Below are positions 5,367 through 6,347 of a DNA stretch of 6,347 nucleotides, piece by piece. The notes below the pieces were generated by a model. The model saw nothing but the letters and a program-made list of their open reading frames with translations. It did not search any database and was not told where the DNA came from. Both the position numbers and the translations under genes were made by a program. The stretch comes from Marine Group II euryarchaeote MED-G33. GTDB lineage: Archaea; Thermoplasmatota; Poseidoniia; Poseidoniales; Thalassarchaeaceae. The DNA is taken from the NCBI GenBank assembly GCA_949538655.1, contig CATISE010000039.1:1-6347 (forward strand), given 5' to 3'. Numbering within the stretch: position 1 is the first letter of the stretch; each line of letters begins with the position of its first letter.

Positions 5367-5370
5367 CTCC
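5367..5370 (-). promoter_or_regulatory. Shine-Dalgarno GGAG for the histone-fold gene
   Basis: GGAG on the minus strand lies seven bases before the ATG whose first base is 5359, which supports that start over the upstream TTG. Confidence 0.55.
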
Positions 5371-5407
5371 AACATCGAAGGGTCTTCAACCATTGCAACG
5401 CAGACAG

Positions 5408-5740
5408 TCAATCTTGTTCTTCATTTCTTTTTGCAGCACGTTGTGCTCGACCTTTGAAATCCTGGTTTCGCCCAGTTTTATCTGCGTGAGATTGTATTCT
5501 TTTGGAAGCTTCTTCATCCATCCATTCTCTCCAATTTGAATTTGACTTTGAGCTACCGCCTTTTGATTGCCCCCCAGAACCACCGGATTGTGCACGTGAT
5601 TGCCAGTAGGTGTGATCCCTAGGATTCAATTGACGTGAACGGTTGTCTCTGACAGCTCTGGAAAGATTACGCCCTCGGCCGGTTCTACTACCACTTTTGT
5701 GTCCTCGGCCACTTCGACCACCACCACCACCTCTCGACAT
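5408..5740 (-). CDS. RGG-rich basic disordered protein with SMP-like C-terminal motif
   Basis: The 110-residue product is almost wholly low-complexity. Residues 1-36 form an RGG/RG-box with repeated R-G and R-S, residues 52-69 are Gly/Ser/Gln/Lys-rich, and the remainder is charged. Such RGG regions typically bind RNA or mediate condensation. The C-terminal stretch (about 75-107) with A-S-K-R-I-Q-S and F-K-G-R-A-Q-R-A-A-K-R-N resembles the seed-maturation-protein (SMP) motif of plant LEA and fungal proteins, where R-I-Q-S and A-R-A-Q-S-A-A-x-x-N are conserved; this is similarity by eye. The ATG overlaps the previous stop (TAATG) and follows an AGGAGG eight bases upstream (5749-5754), so translation is coupled and the start is firm. 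The histone-fold ATG follows 48 bases after its stop. Function unknown; nucleic-acid binding is inferred from composition. Confidence 0.72.
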   Translation of the reverse strand: MSRGGGGGRSGRGHKSGSRTGRGRNLSRAVRDNRSRQLNPRDHTYWQSRAQSGGSGGQSKGGSSKSNSNWREWMDEEASKRIQSHADKTGRNQDFKGRAQRAAKRNEEQD

Positions 5741-6347
5741 TAGTCACGCCTCCTGCGGATTAGTGGATGATTATCTGATGTATATGAAACTTCAATCCAT
5801 TGCTGCATACTTTCCAATAATTTCCCCGCCTTTTTGACCTTCAAACTGGGATTATTTTCAATCACTTTCGAATATGTTGAAGAGAAAAGATTCCAATCAT
5901 CTTGTTCCAGCATATTTTCCAACAATGCCGTGGCCAATTGCAACAAAAACGCCTCATCTTTCTTGGCTTGTTTAGCATTTTTCACGCCACTTTCGGGGCT
6001 TGCATTTTCTTTGTCCAATGTCCAAATTCTTGATTCTTGCAAAATATGATTCTTGGGTGAGACAAGAATTAGATTCTCCAATCGAGAATCATCTGCTGCA
6101 ATATTTGGGATCCACTTTTGATGTTTCATTTTCATATCTCTAACCCATTTGAAAACATAGAATCCATCCTTCGCCCCCTCACTTAGAATTGAATATGGTG
6201 CTGTTTTAACATCAATTCTGTATTGGTTGCAGATGAAATCAACAGTCCAAAACCAGTCATCCATCAATAGCTCACTACTCTGGATTCGATCCATGAGTTG
6301 CTCCATTAACTCGTGGAATGTTGCTTCACCCCCCAATTCATCAAGGC
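5740..6347 (-). CDS. Uncharacterised protein, N-terminus beyond window; possible PD-(D/E)XK nuclease-like signature
   Basis: The frame stays open to the window edge, so the gene is probably partial at its N-terminus. A TTG at 6336 would give 198 residues but has no good ribosome binding site. Numbering from that TTG, a helical stretch (7-26) precedes W-T-V-D-F-I-C (D33) and R-I-D-V-K-T (D42, K44). This strand-turn-strand D...D-x-K order resembles the PD-(D/E)XK nuclease core, with a following F-Y-V-F-K-W strand and L-I-L-V-S-P strand consistent with it. A Lys-rich linker leads to a helical C-terminal part with L-L-Q-L-A-T-A-L-L-E-N-M-L, ending in R-R-R-R-D. No family is recognised by name, and the nuclease idea is tentative. 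It overlaps the RGG gene by one base (TAATG), so the two are certainly co-transcribed. Confidence 0.7.
   Translation of the reverse strand, partial: LDELGGEATFHELMEQLMDRIQSSELLMDDWFWTVDFICNQYRIDVKTAPYSILSEGAKDGFYVFKWVRDMKMKHQKWIPNIAADDSRLENLILVSPKNHILQESRIWTLDKENASPESGVKNAKQAKKDEAFLLQLATALLENMLEQDDWNLFSSTYSKVIENNPSLKVKKAGKLLESMQQWIEVSYTSDNHPLIRRRRD
5749..5754 (-). promoter_or_regulatory. Strong Shine-Dalgarno AGGAGG for the RGG-rich gene
   Basis: AGGAGG lies inside the last codons of the upstream gene, eight bases before the ATG at 5740. It indicates translational coupling and supports the low-complexity frame as a real gene. Confidence 0.7.

Noticed and set aside
5360..5398. TTG start at 5398 for the histone-fold gene
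   Set aside because: It would add 13 residues before the domain with no ribosome binding site, while the ATG at 5359 has GGAG at proper spacing.
5066..5539. Long plus-strand frames of 157 and 122 codons opposite the histone-fold and RGG genes
   Set aside because: They are antisense shadows: their products have no recognisable domains, no Shine-Dalgarno fits, and the minus-strand frames have good start signals and fold patterns.

Overview
The window is archaeal. Its left end carries L21e ribosomal protein, RNA polymerase subunit Rpo4 (RpoF), a DUF655 RNA-binding protein and the KsgA/Dim1 rRNA dimethyltransferase, a gene order I know from euryarchaea. Shine-Dalgarno sequences of GGAGG/GGTGA type and TTG starts also fit. 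The moderate GC content and the mix of archaeal informational genes with lineage-specific genes would suit an uncultivated marine euryarchaeon of the Thermoplasmatota / Marine Group II kind. That placement is inference; no marker here proves it.

Layout, plus strand: rpl21e (3-293), rpoF (299-652), DUF655 (723-1268) and ksgA (1278-2147) form a tight translation/transcription operon with short spacers. A 145-base spacer with a small hairpin follows. Next come a 362-residue protein with an N-terminal helix-hairpin-helix-like region, a long coiled coil and a four-Cys zinc ribbon (2293-3381), and a His/Asp-rich integral membrane protein (3420-3977). A 144-base intergenic region holds a 9-bp direct repeat, a 12-bp perfect palindrome and a TATA-like element. 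It leads into a plant-type [2Fe-2S] ferredoxin (4122-4409) and a 45-residue single-span membrane microprotein (4419-4556) that starts with TTG behind a strong Shine-Dalgarno.

Layout, minus strand (read from the right edge leftwards): a partial gene of unknown family with a D...D-x-K signature like that of restriction-type nucleases (5740-6347, N-terminus outside the window), then an RGG-rich basic protein (5408-5740) joined to it by a TAATG stop/start overlap, then a 268-residue protein (4553-5359) that reads as two tandem histone folds plus a more divergent third one. The convergent stop codons of the microprotein and the histone-fold gene overlap, so no intergenic terminator separates the two strands.

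The minus-strand group is the most unusual part: a fused multi-histone-fold protein beside an RGG-box protein whose C-terminus resembles the eukaryotic seed-maturation (SMP) motif, plus a possible nuclease-fold protein. A shared role in nucleic-acid binding is plausible but inferred only from composition, motifs and co-transcription. No stretch longer than 300 bases lacks a gene, and I found no tRNA, rRNA, CRISPR array, insertion sequence or attachment site.
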